DNA of 27,963 bases from Lachnospiraceae bacterium. Lineage in GTDB: Bacteria > Bacillota > Clostridia > Lachnospirales > Lachnospiraceae. The notes beneath the pieces are model-generated. The model was not told where the DNA came from. It saw nothing but the letters and a program-made list of their open reading frames with translations, and searched no databases. The stretch spans positions 1 to 27,963 of the forward strand of contig SFNX01000013.1 in assembly GCA_004552595.1 (NCBI GenBank), written 5' to 3'. This document shows, piece after piece, positions 1 through 8,322 of this stretch. How positions within the stretch are numbered: the first letter of the stretch is position 1; each line of letters begins with the position of its first letter. The position numbers and the translations under genes were made by a program.

Positions 1-660
1 CAAAATCAGATCCTTATCCTCATATTTATCCACTTTACCATCCTTAAGGTATACTATTTTATTTGCAATATTTAATATTCTCTCCTGATGGCTGATGATA
101 ATTATTGAACCCCTGGTTTTTTCATTCATTTTTTCAAAAACACGAATTAAGTTTCTAAAGCTCCATAAATCAATTCCTGCCTCCGGCTCGTCAAATATGT
201 TAAGCTCTGTATTTCTTGCAAGTAGAGTAGCTATTTCTATTCTCTTCATCTCTCCGCCTGAAAGGCTGTCATCTAAGTCTCTGTCAATGTAATCTCTTGC
301 GCAGAGTCCTACTTCCGATAGGAAATTACAGCATTCGGTAATCGTCTTTTCTCCTCCCGATGCAATATTCAAAATATCTTTGACCTTAAGTCCTTTAAAC
401 CTAACAGGCTGCTGGAATGCAAAACTGATTCCCAATTTTGCCCTCTCGGAAATAGACATATTTGTTATGTCCGTACCGTTATATATGATTTTTCCTTCGG
501 TTGGGATATATATTCCTGCAATGAGCTTTGCTAAAGTAGATTTTCCGCTTCCGTTCGGACCCGTTATTGCTACAAATTTGTCTTCTATTTTAAGGTTCAC
601 GTCATTTAATATTGATTTTCCATCATTCGTAGTAAACCCAATATTATTAAGTTCTAACAT
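1..660 (-). CDS. sufC: SufC-like ABC ATPase, partial (C-terminus outside the window)
   Basis: ATPase of the SUF iron-sulphur cluster assembly type, a soluble ABC protein that works with SufB/SufD scaffold proteins. The minus frame is open from ATG at 660 to the window edge (220 codons). Visible motifs: Walker A GPNGSGKST at residues 34-42, Q-loop AFQQPVRF at about 101-108, signature LSGGEMKR at 133-140, Walker B IFDEPEAGID from 155, and H-loop SHQE with H191. The SGGEMKR plus DEPEAGID pair is typical of SufC rather than of membrane importers. A GAGG ribosome site sits 7 nt before ATG. The partner gene, probably SufB/SufD-like, should follow just outside the window. The call rests on motifs; another soluble ABC ATPase is possible but less likely. 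Confidence 0.85.
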   Translation of the reverse strand, partial: MLELNNIGFTTNDGKSILNDVNLKIEDKFVAITGPNGSGKSTLAKLIAGIYIPTEGKIIYNGTDITNMSISERAKLGISFAFQQPVRFKGLKVKDILNIASGGEKTITECCNFLSEVGLCARDYIDRDLDDSLSGGEMKRIEIATLLARNTELNIFDEPEAGIDLWSFRNLIRVFEKMNEKTRGSIIIISHQERILNIANKIVYLKDGKVDKYEDKDLIL

Positions 661-727
661 TAAATTATCCTCAATTATTCAATATTCTGCCTATAATCTT
701 ACAAAAAGCCACGTTATATTATATAAC

Positions 728-763
728 AAAACAGCCTGACCCGCAAACGAGTCAGACTGTTTT
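728..763 (-). terminator. Rho-independent terminator closing the sugar ABC operon
   Basis: Stem arms AAAACAG-C-CTGAC and GTCAG-A-CTGTTTT around a 10-nt loop, with one mismatch. On the minus strand the stem runs straight into TTTTGTTATATAA, so it should end transcription 20 bp after the last gene of the operon. A-rich flanks also make it usable on the other strand. A 15-bp AT palindrome (GTTATAT-T-ATATAAC, 713-727) lies next to it, upstream of the SufC-like gene. Confidence 0.85.
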
Positions 764-783
764 ATCCCGTTATAATTATTATT

Positions 784-1842
784 CTATTCTAGTTCAAGAA
801 CTGTAATACTGTATTCTATATTGTCAATACGTATTTTATCAACTGCATTGTCATGAACATATATTTCTTCACCAACGTATGATAGCTTCGGAGGTTCCTG
901 ACCTGACTTAAGCTTCTCAATTATACCTTTAACTCTCGGTCCGTGATGCGGATTACACTCTGCAATGCATGAAATTTTATTCTCGGTTACATATTTTCTT
1001 GCTTCTTCATTGACACCGTCAAATGAAAGCACCATGATCTCACCGTTCTTTATATCTGAGCCTGCTTTTCTACCTGCTGCCTCTATTGCTTCTATTGCAC
1101 CGAGCGCTTCATTATCGTTCTCGCAATAAACAACATTTATATTATTATATTTTTCCAGGAGATTCGACATTACCTCTCGTCCCTTTGTCTGAGTAAAATC
1201 AGCAGGGACATATTCTAAAACGCTCCACCCGTATTTTCTTGCAGACTCGGATAAACCGATTGTACGTCCTATCTGGGCTGTCGCTCCAAGGTTTCCTTGT
1301 AAGTCAACGATTCTTAATGTTGAAGGATCAATATGTTTTTTCTTACAGTATTCGGATAACCATGTGCACACCTTAAGTCCTTCAAGTTTAAAGTCAGAGC
1401 CAACCCAGCATTCATATAAGCTGTCATCATCAACATCAACCATTCGGTCAACTATTATTACGGGAATGCCTGCATCCTTAGCTTCTCTTAATACTGTATC
1501 CCATCCGGTTTCGGTAACCGGTGCAAGCACTATGTAATCAACATCCTGCTGGATAAACTTTCGTATAGCCATTATCTGGTTAGCCTGCTTTTGCTGACCG
1601 TCCTCAAAAATCAGTCTGTATCCATTCTCCTCTGTGAAGGTTTCCTTCATAGACTGGGTATTTGCAGACCTCCAGTCAGATTCAGCCCCAAGCTGTGAAA
1701 AACCAATTACAGTCAGATCCCCATTTTCGAGGGAATCTGACTGTGAAAGTTCTGTTGTATCAATACTCTTCTTAGCACAGCCCGGTGCCAGAAAAAGTAA
1801 GGATACCGATATTAAACTGACAAGTAGTCTTTTTAATTTCAT
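784..1842 (-). CDS. Second galactofuranose-type sugar-binding lipoprotein (YtfQ-like)
   Basis: Periplasmic-binding-protein-like lipoprotein of 352 residues. I start it at ATG 1842, not at 1944, because this gives a lysine-rich signal peptide ending in the lipobox LAPGC (Cys22) and an AGGA ribosome site; the longer frame has no signal sequence and overlaps the permease gene. The mature part follows E. coli YtfQ closely: GFSQLGAESDWR, EDGQQKQANQI, LAPVTETGW and VDRMVDV are all family landmarks. It is the last gene of the operon, 14 bp after the second permease gene. It keeps the YtfQ ligand-site-like residues (W-R, D-R) better than the operon's first binding protein. It may be an alternative substrate receptor or a sensory partner for the adjacent kinase; the sequence cannot decide. 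Confidence 0.88.
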   Translation of the reverse strand: MKLKRLLVSLISVSLLFLAPGCAKKSIDTTELSQSDSLENGDLTVIGFSQLGAESDWRSANTQSMKETFTEENGYRLIFEDGQQKQANQIMAIRKFIQQDVDYIVLAPVTETGWDTVLREAKDAGIPVIIVDRMVDVDDDSLYECWVGSDFKLEGLKVCTWLSEYCKKKHIDPSTLRIVDLQGNLGATAQIGRTIGLSESARKYGWSVLEYVPADFTQTKGREVMSNLLEKYNNINVVYCENDNEALGAIEAIEAAGRKAGSDIKNGEIMVLSFDGVNEEARKYVTENKISCIAECNPHHGPRVKGIIEKLKSGQEPPKLSYVGEEIYVHDNAVDKIRIDNIEYSITVLELE

Positions 1843-1856
1843 TAATGCTGTCCTGA

Positions 1857-2891
1857 TTAGGAATTTTTCTTTTTGAATGCCATAACAACACTCTGAATTA
1901 CAAGGAACAAGCAAAGCATTGCAGCAATTGTAATTCCTGTCCACCAGGCCTGATCAAGTCCTGCCGATGAAACAATGTTCTGGATGGTACTTAAAGACAT
2001 AACACCGAATAATGTTCCGATGATATTTCCTACACCACCTGTAAGCATTGTACCACCAATAATAGAAGATGCAATAGCATTCATTTCCATACCCATCGCA
2101 TGTGATGGCGAGCCGGAACCTACGTGCATGAAATAAACAAAGCCACCGATACCTGCAAGTGTTGAACAAATTATATGTGACATAAACTTAGTAAACTTAA
2201 CGTTGATACCAAGCATAAGTGCAGACTGCCTGTTACCTCCTACTGCGTAGAATCTACGTCCGAACTTAGTCCATCTTAGCATTACGAATAATAATATTAC
2301 TACAAGTAATGCAACGATTACTCCGATTTCAATGTATGCCGGAATAAATACACCTTTTTTGTTAACAGAACCAAGGCAAGGAATTATGATACGCGTATCC
2401 TTTAATGCCACGAAGCCTTCATGAGCTACGTTAAATGGCTGGTTATTAACGATTGTTGTCATACCTCTTGCAAAGAACATACCCGCCAGGGATACAATAA
2501 ACGGCTGAATATCCAAATATGCCACAAGTACGCCCTGAACTAAACCGTATGCAAGACCAATTGCAATTGCAAGCAATATTGCCTGTGGAATAGAACCACC
2601 CTTCTGGTCAAGTAAAACTGCACAGCTCATTGAAACTAATGCAACTACACCACCGACGGAAATATCAATACCACCTGTAATCATTACAAGGCTCATTCCG
2701 CATGCTGTAATAATAAGTGCAGCATTTGTGTTAAGAACGTTGAAGAAGGTCTGTGGCTTCAAAAATCCCTTCTTAAGAAAAATCATTGCCCCGATATACA
2801 TCAGGAAGAAAATAACAATTGTAATAGTCAGAAGAAGGTTAGTATCTGACATATTTTTTACTGAGAAGCCGGCTTTTTTCTTGTTTTCCAT
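1857..2891 (-). CDS. yjfF: Sugar ABC transporter permease (YjfF-like)
   Basis: Inner-membrane permease, 344 residues, of the BPD_transp_2 (ribose/galactofuranose) family. Multiple hydrophobic segments run from about residue 18 to 338. Family landmarks include GMSLVMITGGIDISVGG near residue 65 and SSIIGGTMLTGGVGNIIGT near residue 285. The segment FARGMTTIVNNQPF resembles E. coli YjfF more than YtfT. The gene starts one base after the stop of the preceding permease gene, so the two are probably translationally coupled and form a heterodimeric channel served by the double ATPase. Substrate is presumed to be a furanose-form sugar such as galactofuranose, by homology only. Confidence 0.9.
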   Translation of the reverse strand: MENKKKAGFSVKNMSDTNLLLTITIVIFFLMYIGAMIFLKKGFLKPQTFFNVLNTNAALIITACGMSLVMITGGIDISVGGVVALVSMSCAVLLDQKGGSIPQAILLAIAIGLAYGLVQGVLVAYLDIQPFIVSLAGMFFARGMTTIVNNQPFNVAHEGFVALKDTRIIIPCLGSVNKKGVFIPAYIEIGVIVALLVVILLFVMLRWTKFGRRFYAVGGNRQSALMLGINVKFTKFMSHIICSTLAGIGGFVYFMHVGSGSPSHAMGMEMNAIASSIIGGTMLTGGVGNIIGTLFGVMSLSTIQNIVSSAGLDQAWWTGITIAAMLCLFLVIQSVVMAFKKKNS

Positions 2892-2892
2892 A

Positions 2893-3972
2893 TTAAGCCA
2901 CCTCCTTCTTAGCTGATTTACCTTTAAGGTTATTAAATGTCTTAGACATCCATTCTCTTACTGTAGGAGCCGAGAATACTACGAGGAGTATTACGACAAC
3001 TGCCTTATATGCAGGAAGAGCATCAGCTGATACTTTATACTTATAAAGTGTTGTTGTAAGGAACTGAATAATGTAAGCGCCAAGTATTGATGCATACATA
3101 TTAAACTTACCGCCTGATAATGCGTTGCCGCCAAGAGCAACTGCAAGGATTGCATCCATTTCAATATCCTTAGCTATAACTGAGTAGTTGATTGTAGAAA
3201 TACGGCTTACCTTGATAAATCCTACAACTGCTACGCAAAGTCCTAAAATTACAAATGTTAACAGCTTGATTACCTTAGGATTAAGACCGTTAAGCTTTGA
3301 TGAGCTTTCATTAATACCAACTGCCTGTGTGTAAAGTCCAAGTGTTGTAAACTTAAGAATAAGAGTAATTACAATTAAACATGCAATTGCAATAAAGAAA
3401 GGTGTAGGCATTGGGATACCCGGAATAAATCCGCCAAAATAACCAAAGCTTGGGTCATTAACAATAGGAAGTTCATTGTTGTTAATCCATGCTGCAATTG
3501 AACGTCCTGCAGTATAGAGAATAAGTGTAGCAACCATAGGCTGTATCTTAAAGTATGCAACAAGTACACCGTTAAATGCACCAAAAAGCATTGATACTAC
3601 ACATGCAGCAAGGAATGCAACGATAACAGGTGCCTGCATTTCAGCATTGTCTCCTTTGCCACAGAGTATACGAAGCATTACCGAGCCTGCGATAGCAACG
3701 TTAGCACCTACTGAAATATCCTGTCCGCCTGATGCCGCAGTTACAAGAGTCATACCGATTGCAAGAATTGCAAGCTCTGAACCGTTATCAAGTATTGTAA
3801 TAATCGATCCTGATAAAACAGGATTTCCCAAACTGTTCTGTCCAAGTGTAATCTTAAAGAAGTTTGGATCCATAATCAAGTTGAATAAAACGAGCAGAAC
3901 TAATGCTGCAAGAGGAATTATCAACTGATTTCTAAAGATTTTTGAAAAGCTGAAAGACTTTCCTTTATTCAT
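2893..3972 (-). CDS. ytfT: Sugar ABC transporter permease (YtfT-like)
   Basis: First permease of the importer, 359 residues, BPD_transp_2 family. Hydrophobic segments alternate with short loops; landmarks are LAIGMTLVTAASGGQDISVG near residue 70-90 and AVALGGNALSGGKFN near 280. The QDISVG version of the loop is the YtfT form. The start at 3972 overlaps the end of the ATPase gene by 8 nt, with an AGGAGG ribosome site inside the ATPase codons, which indicates coupled translation. It should pair with the YjfF-like permease encoded one base downstream. Confidence 0.9.
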   Translation of the reverse strand: MNKGKSFSFSKIFRNQLIIPLAALVLLVLFNLIMDPNFFKITLGQNSLGNPVLSGSIITILDNGSELAILAIGMTLVTAASGGQDISVGANVAIAGSVMLRILCGKGDNAEMQAPVIVAFLAACVVSMLFGAFNGVLVAYFKIQPMVATLILYTAGRSIAAWINNNELPIVNDPSFGYFGGFIPGIPMPTPFFIAIACLIVITLILKFTTLGLYTQAVGINESSSKLNGLNPKVIKLLTFVILGLCVAVVGFIKVSRISTINYSVIAKDIEMDAILAVALGGNALSGGKFNMYASILGAYIIQFLTTTLYKYKVSADALPAYKAVVVILLVVFSAPTVREWMSKTFNNLKGKSAKKEVA

Positions 3973-5485
3973 CTAAACCACCTCCTGCAATTGTATTCAT
4001 AATCATCTGCTGGTTAAGCTCATCACCTGAGAGTTCTCCAACCACTCTTCTGTCTCTCATAACGATAAGTCTTGAGCATGTACGAAGCATTTCGTCTGTT
4101 TCCGAAGAAATGAATGTTACACTCATTCCCTCTGAAGCAAGCTTAAGAACAAGCTTCTGAATGTCAATTTTTGTTCCTACGTCGATACCTCTTGTAGGCT
4201 CATCGAGAATAAGATACTTAGGATCTGTCAAAAGCCATCTTGCAACAATACACTTCTGCTGGTTACCACCCGAAAGTGACTTGATAGGTGTATCTGCAGA
4301 TGCTGTTTTAATTCCTAAAAGCTTAATATATTCATCCGCAAATTTGTAGGCTTCTGCCTTTGTAAAAGGCTTAAAGAATCCCTTCAATACCTGGAGTGCA
4401 ATAACAATATTATCTCTTACTGAAAGGTCTCCGATTATGCCATCAACCTTTCTGTCTTCAGGAAGATATGCAATTCCGTTCTTCATGGCATCGATTGGCT
4501 TTTGGATCTTAACTTCCTTGCCATCCATCTTAACCTTACCCTGAGTAACCTTATCAGCTCCAAAGATTGCTCTTACGCACTCTGATCTTCCGGAACCTAA
4601 AAGTCCTGTAAATCCGTTAACTTCACCCTTTTCAATGTGGAAGTTGAAAGGCTTGATTCCCTCTGTTGAGCAAAGCTGCTCTGCCTCAAATACTGAAGCA
4701 GTTCCTTCATCCTTCTTATATGTAGATGCATCTGATTTAATGTCTGACATATCATCAAGCTCTTTACCAAGCATCTTAGATACAAGCTGAACTCTAGGAA
4801 GTTTCTCAATTTCATATTCACCAACAAGCTGACCGTCTCTAAGAACTGTAATCTTATCACAAATCTCATATACCTGGTCAAGGAAATGTGTTACGAAAAT
4901 AATACCAACACCTTTTTCTTTAAGATCTCTCATAAGCTTAAAGAGCTTAGCAACCTCTGACTCATCAAGAGATGATGTAGGCTCATCAAGGATAAGAACC
5001 TTACAATCCATATCCACTGCTCTTGCAATGGCAACCATCTGCTGGATTGCTATTGAGCATGAACCTAACTGCTGAGTAGCTTTTGCAGGAATTCCAAGAG
5101 AAGTAAGAATAGCGTCTGCATCGGCATTCATCTTCTTCCAGTTCTGAACCGCACCTTTTGTTCTGCCGATATACATATTCTCAGCAACAGTAAGGTTTGG
5201 GCAAAGAGTAATTTCCTGATAAACTGTACTAATTCCGTTTTTCTGAGCTTCCTGTGGTGATTTAATGGAAACAGGTCCTTCATGTCCCTCAATAAATATA
5301 TCGCCCTGGTCTTTCTCATAAACACCTGTAAGACATTTAATGAGTGTTGACTTTCCGGCGCCGTTTTCCCCCATAAGAGCATGAACCTCACCCTTACAAA
5401 GAGTAAAATCTACTCCTTGAAGTGCCTTGACGCCCGGGAAATATTTACAGACGTCCCTCACTTCCAATACAGCGTTTTCTTTCAT
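3965..5485 (-). CDS. ytfR: Sugar ABC transporter double ATPase (YtfR-like)
   Basis: Cytoplasmic ATPase of 506 residues with two fused ABC domains, as in RbsA, MglA and YtfR. Domain 1 has an intact Walker A GENGAGKST (39-47), a Walker B LILDEPTSSLD and a poorly conserved signature (CSIAIQQMVAIARA). Domain 2 has the usual degenerate P-loop GLLGSGRSE, an intact LSGGNQQK signature and LILDEPTRGIDVG. Asymmetric sites are normal in this family. It energises import through the two permeases encoded just downstream. The ribosome site is AGGAG, 9 nt before ATG. It follows the first binding-protein gene across a 99-bp gap that holds a strong hairpin. Confidence 0.93.
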   Translation of the reverse strand: MKENAVLEVRDVCKYFPGVKALQGVDFTLCKGEVHALMGENGAGKSTLIKCLTGVYEKDQGDIFIEGHEGPVSIKSPQEAQKNGISTVYQEITLCPNLTVAENMYIGRTKGAVQNWKKMNADADAILTSLGIPAKATQQLGSCSIAIQQMVAIARAVDMDCKVLILDEPTSSLDESEVAKLFKLMRDLKEKGVGIIFVTHFLDQVYEICDKITVLRDGQLVGEYEIEKLPRVQLVSKMLGKELDDMSDIKSDASTYKKDEGTASVFEAEQLCSTEGIKPFNFHIEKGEVNGFTGLLGSGRSECVRAIFGADKVTQGKVKMDGKEVKIQKPIDAMKNGIAYLPEDRKVDGIIGDLSVRDNIVIALQVLKGFFKPFTKAEAYKFADEYIKLLGIKTASADTPIKSLSGGNQQKCIVARWLLTDPKYLILDEPTRGIDVGTKIDIQKLVLKLASEGMSVTFISSETDEMLRTCSRLIVMRDRRVVGELSGDELNQQMIMNTIAGGGLDE

Positions 5486-5513
5486 CTGTTTTATCTCCTA
5501 ATTTACAAAAATA

Positions 5514-5552
5514 GCGGCGCAACGTGTGTCATATTCGATATCGCTGCGCCGC
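5514..5552 (-). terminator. Intercistronic GC hairpin between binding-protein and ATPase genes
   Basis: Perfect 8-bp arms GCGGCGCA and TGCGCCGC enclose a 23-nt loop that itself holds the palindrome CGATATCG. On the minus strand the stem is followed by TATTTTTGT, a short U-tract, so it can act as a leaky terminator or as a 3' shield for the upstream message. Such elements are common after the first, highly expressed binding-protein gene of ABC operons. The next gene begins 28 bp further on. Confidence 0.7.
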
Positions 5553-5584
5553 GGTATTACATAGTAATTGTAGTAATATTCAAA

Positions 5585-6652
5585 TTAGATTCCGTAGTTG
5601 TCTACATCTTCCTGTGTGATTGTTGCAGCATCGAAGCCCTTCTCATCCATAACGATTGTCTTCTCTGCAGGAGCACCATTCTTGATAACATCATCAATGT
5701 ATGATGCCTGGAATGGGTTACACTGCTGATCGAAGTTCCAGTTACCTGCAAGAACTTCTTCAAGAGCCCACTTGTTGCAGTCATATCCCATGATGATAAC
5801 GTCGCCGTCTACACCGTGTGAAATGTTAGCTGCGTCAAGAGCTGCTACAGCACCCTTAGCCATGTCGTCGTTCTCAGCGTAGATAACGTTGAATTTTTCA
5901 CCTGAATCGATAACTGACTGAACGATCTGCTGTGCCTTTTCTGCGTTCCACTCAGCTGTCTGCTGAACAACGATGTTAAGCTTTCCTGCTGCTGCTGCTT
6001 CATCAAGAGCGCCCGAACGTCCCTTCTGAGCTGCTGAACCCATAACACCCTGGATGTGGATTACGTTAAGTTCATCCTTACCCTGTGAAAGGAGCCAATC
6101 AACTGAGTTCTGACCTTCCTTAGCCATATCTGAAACGATAGAAGCCATATAAAGTGAAGGATCTGCATCAATTGTTCTGTCAAAGAGGATAACTCCGATT
6201 CCTGCGTCCTGAGCATCCTTAAGAACTGAATCCCAACCTGCTGTATCAGCTGCTGAAAGGAGAAGGTAATCTACACCGTCCTGAATGAACTGCTGAGCTG
6301 CTGCGATCTGCTCGTCGTTCTTTAAGCTGTATGCAAATGATGCCTTGTAACCATTCTCTTCACAGAATGTCTTCTTAAGGTCAGCATCGTTAGCTGTTCT
6401 GTAACCTGACTCGTTAGGGTCATTGTTGATGATACCAACTGAGATAAGCTCTCCATCTGCTGCTGGCTCTTCAGCTGTTTCTTCAGCTGTTTCTTCAGCT
6501 GCTGGCTCTTCAGCTGCCGGAGCTTCTTCCTCAACTTCTTCTGTTGCTGCTGGAGCTTCTGCTGCTGGAGCTTCTGCCTTAGCGCCACAACCAACTAATA
6601 AAGTTGCAACCATTGCTACACTAAGAAGTGCGCTTAAAACTTTTTTCTTCAT
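5585..6652 (-). CDS. ytfQ: Main sugar-binding lipoprotein of the importer (YtfQ-like)
   Basis: Binding lipoprotein of 355 residues. Signal peptide with lipobox LLVGC (Cys22), then an unusual acidic linker of about 44 residues rich in Ala, Glu and Pro (23-66), then a type I periplasmic-binding fold. The fold aligns with YtfQ (NESGYRTAN, DTAGWDSVLKDAQDAGI, LFDRTIDADPSLY, YAENDDMAKG), but YtfQ landmarks such as GFSQ and DGQQKQ are changed, and the aromatic before the conserved Arg is Tyr, not Trp. The ligand may therefore differ from that of the second lipoprotein encoded at the end of the operon. A GGGAGG ribosome site precedes ATG. The gene has its own 188-bp upstream region with repeats, and would be the most strongly made product. 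Confidence 0.92.
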   Translation of the reverse strand: MKKKVLSALLSVAMVATLLVGCGAKAEAPAAEAPAATEEVEEEAPAAEEPAAEETAEETAEEPAADGELISVGIINNDPNESGYRTANDADLKKTFCEENGYKASFAYSLKNDEQIAAAQQFIQDGVDYLLLSAADTAGWDSVLKDAQDAGIGVILFDRTIDADPSLYMASIVSDMAKEGQNSVDWLLSQGKDELNVIHIQGVMGSAAQKGRSGALDEAAAAGKLNIVVQQTAEWNAEKAQQIVQSVIDSGEKFNVIYAENDDMAKGAVAALDAANISHGVDGDVIIMGYDCNKWALEEVLAGNWNFDQQCNPFQASYIDDVIKNGAPAEKTIVMDEKGFDAATITQEDVDNYGI

Positions 6653-6684
6653 TTTTTAATTTCCTCCCATAAAATATGTGAACT

Positions 6685-6745
6685 CCAAAGGTCAATTCCT
6701 TTGATGTACCTATAATATTACCTCTAAGTCAATAATTCCATTGAC
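6685..6745 (-). promoter_or_regulatory. Importer promoter region with paired repeats (candidate regulator sites)
   Basis: Two perfect inverted repeats with 6-bp arms and 6-bp spacers: GTCAAT-N6-ATTGAC (6728-6745) and CAAAGG-N6-CCTTTG (6686-6703). Read on the minus strand both also form a direct repeat of CAA(T/A)GGAATT followed by TGAC or GAC, starting 40 bp apart, about four helical turns. A candidate -10 (TATTAT or TAATAT, 6711-6720) lies between them; I find no good -35, as expected for an activated promoter. The likely binder is the AraC-type regulator encoded upstream, by inference. Confidence 0.55.
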
Positions 6746-6840
6746 AAAAAAACGTATTCGGTTGGAAATTTTATTGTTTTAATATTTTAGGGGTATTTTT
6801 TTATTATAAAAGTTAATTTTTTTATTCTGGAAGTAAAAAA

Positions 6841-8292
6841 TTACTCATTTATTGGAAGTAAAATTTGAACCGTAGTACCCATTCCATACTCTGATTCTAT
6901 TTTTATTCCGTATTTTTCCCCGAAATTCAGTCTGATTCGTTCATTAACGTTATATAAACCGTAGGTAGTCTTTTCTGAGTCACTTCTGTTATTAATATTG
7001 TTCATAACAACCCTAAGCCTGTCAGCGGTAATTCCGAGTCCATCATCACTTATTGAAATTTTTGCACCATCATCGGTTTTCTTGCCCTTAATCGAGATTT
7101 TTCCTTTTCCTCGCTTGTTTTTAATTCCGTGATAAAGCGCATTTTCCACCAAAGGCTGGATAGTAATTTTAGGGATAAGACATTCATTAATCTCTTCATC
7201 AATGTCAATTTCATAGTCAAGGATGTCCTGATATCGGATTTTCTGTATTTCAAGATAACTTCTTACGTGTCCTATATCTTCCTTTAGTGTAACAATATCC
7301 TTTCCCTGATTGAGGGAAGCCCTGAAAAAATTCGAAAGAGAACTTACTGTAGAAACGACCTTCTCCTTCTCACCTGATTCCGCAAGCCATACTATCGCAT
7401 CAAGCGTATTGTAGAGAAAGTGCGGGTTAATCTGAGACTGTAATAGTTCAAATTCTGCTTTCCTAAGTCTTGTCTGCTCTGTTGTTACCTGTTCTAACAG
7501 CTCGTTGATTTTATCAATCATTGCATTCAAAGATGTAGAAAGAATACTTGTCTCAAGCCCTTCAAAAACTTCACTTCTTACCGACAAATCGCCTCCTGCA
7601 ACCTTATTAGTAACCTCGGTAATCTCAGTAATAGGCTTTGAAATTGACCGTGGAATATAATAGGAAAGAAATGAAATAATAATAAAGGTTACAATTAGAA
7701 AAGCAAATACTATTCCGATAAACGTTGCAAATCTCTTATTGTATATTTCTCTTTCGGTCTGTACGTCCCGAATATCGTAATAAATAAATTCCGAAATTGT
7801 GTCTTTGACAAGAGTAGTAACTATCTGAACGTCATTTTCCCAAATCTGCATATTCTGCTCGTACAGATTGTCTTTAGTAAGGTTTTCCTTTATTCTTGCT
7901 GTATATGTACGTAAATTCTGAAGATATTTATTAATGCTTTCAAGTCTTCTTAGGTTATCTGTGTTAGTAGTAATCATCTCAAGCTCTGTTACTACATCTT
8001 CCGCTCTTGATAGCATTTCATCAAGTCCTGAATTGTCATAGGATTTATTGCCGACAATTACAAGATATGTCTCATAATCGAATTCATCTTTGAAATCAAG
8101 ACTGAATTTAGAAGCAGCGATTGATGATTCAATCATTTCGGAGTATTTCTGATTCATCCTCCACATGTTAAAAAATGCAGTAAACACAAGAATCAAAAGG
8201 GGAATCAGAATTGTTATATATGAATATCTGATTTTTGATGCAAGTGGCGAATTATTATATATATTTAATAGTTTTTTTCCGATTTTCTTCAT
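6841..8292 (-). CDS. Membrane sensor histidine kinase, YesM-type
   Basis: Sensor kinase of 483 residues. Order: transmembrane segment (about 24-45), extracellular region (46-188), second transmembrane segment (about 189-212), HAMP linker (213-270), His_kinase domain with LLQSQINPHFLYNTLD (phospho-acceptor His291), and HATPase_c with PLVENALYHGIKN (N box), DDGLGI and GMGTTVQI. This is the class that pairs with AraC-type response regulators. It follows its regulator gene by 30 bp and precedes the ABC operon, so it probably senses the transported sugar, perhaps through a ligand-loaded binding protein, since its extracellular part is small. Start at ATG 8292, with an AAGGAT site somewhat far (about 12 nt) upstream. 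Confidence 0.92.
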   Translation of the reverse strand: MKKIGKKLLNIYNNSPLASKIRYSYITILIPLLILVFTAFFNMWRMNQKYSEMIESSIAASKFSLDFKDEFDYETYLVIVGNKSYDNSGLDEMLSRAEDVVTELEMITTNTDNLRRLESINKYLQNLRTYTARIKENLTKDNLYEQNMQIWENDVQIVTTLVKDTISEFIYYDIRDVQTEREIYNKRFATFIGIVFAFLIVTFIIISFLSYYIPRSISKPITEITEVTNKVAGGDLSVRSEVFEGLETSILSTSLNAMIDKINELLEQVTTEQTRLRKAEFELLQSQINPHFLYNTLDAIVWLAESGEKEKVVSTVSSLSNFFRASLNQGKDIVTLKEDIGHVRSYLEIQKIRYQDILDYEIDIDEEINECLIPKITIQPLVENALYHGIKNKRGKGKISIKGKKTDDGAKISISDDGLGITADRLRVVMNNINNRSDSEKTTYGLYNVNERIRLNFGEKYGIKIESEYGMGTTVQILLPINE

Positions 8293-8322
8293 AGATAATT
8301 GATTATCCTTAACAAATAGCGC

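Noticed and set aside
1843..1944. N-terminal extension of the second binding lipoprotein
   Set aside because: It would place 34 cysteine-containing non-signal residues before the signal peptide and overlap the permease gene by 88 bp.
6322..6659. Open frames on both strands within the first binding-protein gene
   Set aside because: They are shadows of the Ala/Glu/Pro-rich linker codons, whose low complexity keeps other frames open.
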